A stretch of DNA of 5,088 bases from Solirubrobacteraceae bacterium (GTDB lineage Bacteria > Actinomycetota > Thermoleophilia > Solirubrobacterales > Solirubrobacteraceae): NCBI GenBank assembly GCA_016462245.1, contig JAEMTR010000073.1, forward strand, positions 1 through 5,088, in the 5' to 3' direction. The notes under the pieces were generated by a model. It saw only the letters and a program-made list of their open reading frames with translations. It was not told the origin of the DNA and did not search any database. This document shows positions 4,386-5,088 of the stretch, in pieces (the stretch's first letter is position 1; every line of letters starts with the position of its first letter). The position numbers and the translations under genes are program-made.

Positions 4386-5088
4386 AGCAGCAGATCGAGC
4401 GCCGGGCCTGGAGCCTCGGGAACAACGTCGGGGTGGAGCACGTGGGCGATGATCTCAAGCCCGTCAACGAGCCTTGGGCCCGGGCGCGAGAAGGTCGCCG
4501 AGCCGTCGATTGCGACGATCCGCTGCGCGCCGGTGGCGACGAGCTGCTCGCGGTGCTCTTCCGCCGCCTCCAGCGCGCCGGCGGCATTAATTCCACAAGG
4601 CATCACGAAAATCACCTGCGGCTCTGCCCGGCTGATCGCCTCCCAGTTGCTCTGCGGCGACGGTTCACCCGCCAAGCCGAGCAGGTCAACGCCGCCGGCG
4701 ATCTCGATCAGCTGCGGCGTCCAGTGACCGCCGATGAAAACGGGGTCGAGCCACTCGATCGCGACCGCGCCGATCATTGGCCGGTCGGCGACCGCGGCCT
4801 CGATCGCGTCAACGCGACCCCGCTGGCTGGCGATCAACGTCAGCGCCTCGCGTTCGGCGCCGGTCGCCGTGGCAACTGTTCGAATGTCAACCATCGTCTC
4901 GCCGAAGGTGTTCGGGTCGAGCGCGATTACCTTTGGCTTGCTCGCGATCCGCTCGGCGACGCTGACGACGTCGTCGTAGCTGACGGCGCAGACGGGGCAG
5001 AGCGCCTGCGTAACAATTAGGTCGGGCTCCAGCTCTGCTAGGAGCTGCTCGTCGAGCTGGTAGATCGCTTCGCCCTTGCCGGTTATCT
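4382..5088 (-). CDS. BtuF-like cobalamin/metal-chelate binding protein, 5' end beyond the window
   Basis: The visible 234 residues run in from the right edge without a start codon; the in-frame ATG at 4894 is internal. The sequence has the helical-backbone (TroA/BtuF) binding-protein fold: LDEQLLAELEPDLIVTQ (about residues 11-27 of the visible part), the subfamily-like ALCPVCAVSYDDV, an IALDP strand, a long central helix around DAIEAAV, then IEWLDPVFIGGHWTPQLIEIAGG, WEAISRAEPQVIFVMPCG, and a C-terminal helix with VDGLEIIAHVLHP. Family members bind corrinoids or other metal complexes, often for an ABC importer. Whether this one is exported cannot be judged, because the N-terminus (roughly 50-60 residues by family length) is missing. 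No transporter gene is in view. The stop TAG (complement of 4382-4384) overlaps the rhomboid stop. Confidence 0.85.
   Translation of the reverse strand, partial: ITGKGEAIYQLDEQLLAELEPDLIVTQALCPVCAVSYDDVVSVAERIASKPKVIALDPNTFGETMVDIRTVATATGAEREALTLIASQRGRVDAIEAAVADRPMIGAVAIEWLDPVFIGGHWTPQLIEIAGGVDLLGLAGEPSPQSNWEAISRAEPQVIFVMPCGINAAGALEAAEEHREQLVATGAQRIVAIDGSATFSRPGPRLVDGLEIIAHVLHPDVVPEAPGPALDLLL

Noticed and set aside
4307..5020. Plus-strand 237-aa ORF opposite the BtuF-like gene.
   Set aside because: The minus frame carries clear binding-protein motifs and continues off the edge. The plus ORF is rich in Arg and Asp, overlaps the rhomboid C-terminus and has no recognisable domain.

Overview
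This GC-rich window is most simply read as chromosomal DNA of a high-GC actinobacterium, probably of the Thermoleophilia/Solirubrobacterales type. That placement is inferred from the protein flavour (GpsA domain, zinc-finger rhomboid, small 2-TM protein), a tRNA gene without encoded CCA, and TAGGCT-type (TANNNT) -10 elements. No database search was possible. I see no mobile element, CRISPR array, prophage or foreign-looking block; it is a compact housekeeping region.

Layout, left to right. (1) Minus-strand cluster: tRNA-Thr(TGT) at 92-165, a 59-aa two-helix membrane protein at 186-365, and a 152-aa hydrophobic hypothetical protein at 404-862. The cluster reads from 862 down to 92, with gaps of 38 and 20 bp. 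(2) Divergent from it after only 30 bp, a long plus-strand gene (893-2578) encodes one polypeptide with an N-terminal PlsC lysophosphatidate acyltransferase and a C-terminal GpsA glycerol-3-phosphate dehydrogenase, two steps at the head of phospholipid synthesis. (3) An ECF sigma factor (2602-3126), followed after 4 bp by a single-helix membrane protein (3131-3484) that is a plausible regulatory partner. (4) A rhomboid protease with an N-terminal zinc-binding module (about 3546-4385) that has no ATG, GTG or TTG start able to include the zinc module. (5) A convergent minus-strand gene for a BtuF-like cobalamin/metal-chelate binding protein (4382-5088), cut by the right edge, whose stop codon overlaps the rhomboid stop in a shared CTAG.

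The most interesting points are: replacement of the expected catalytic lysine of the GpsA domain by threonine (T419) inside a PlsC-GpsA fusion; the apparent non-canonical (ATT) start of the rhomboid gene; and a recurring GTAGGCT heptamer ahead of three genes, one copy placed exactly where it would give a leaderless mRNA for the sigma factor. I see no new defence or mobile system.
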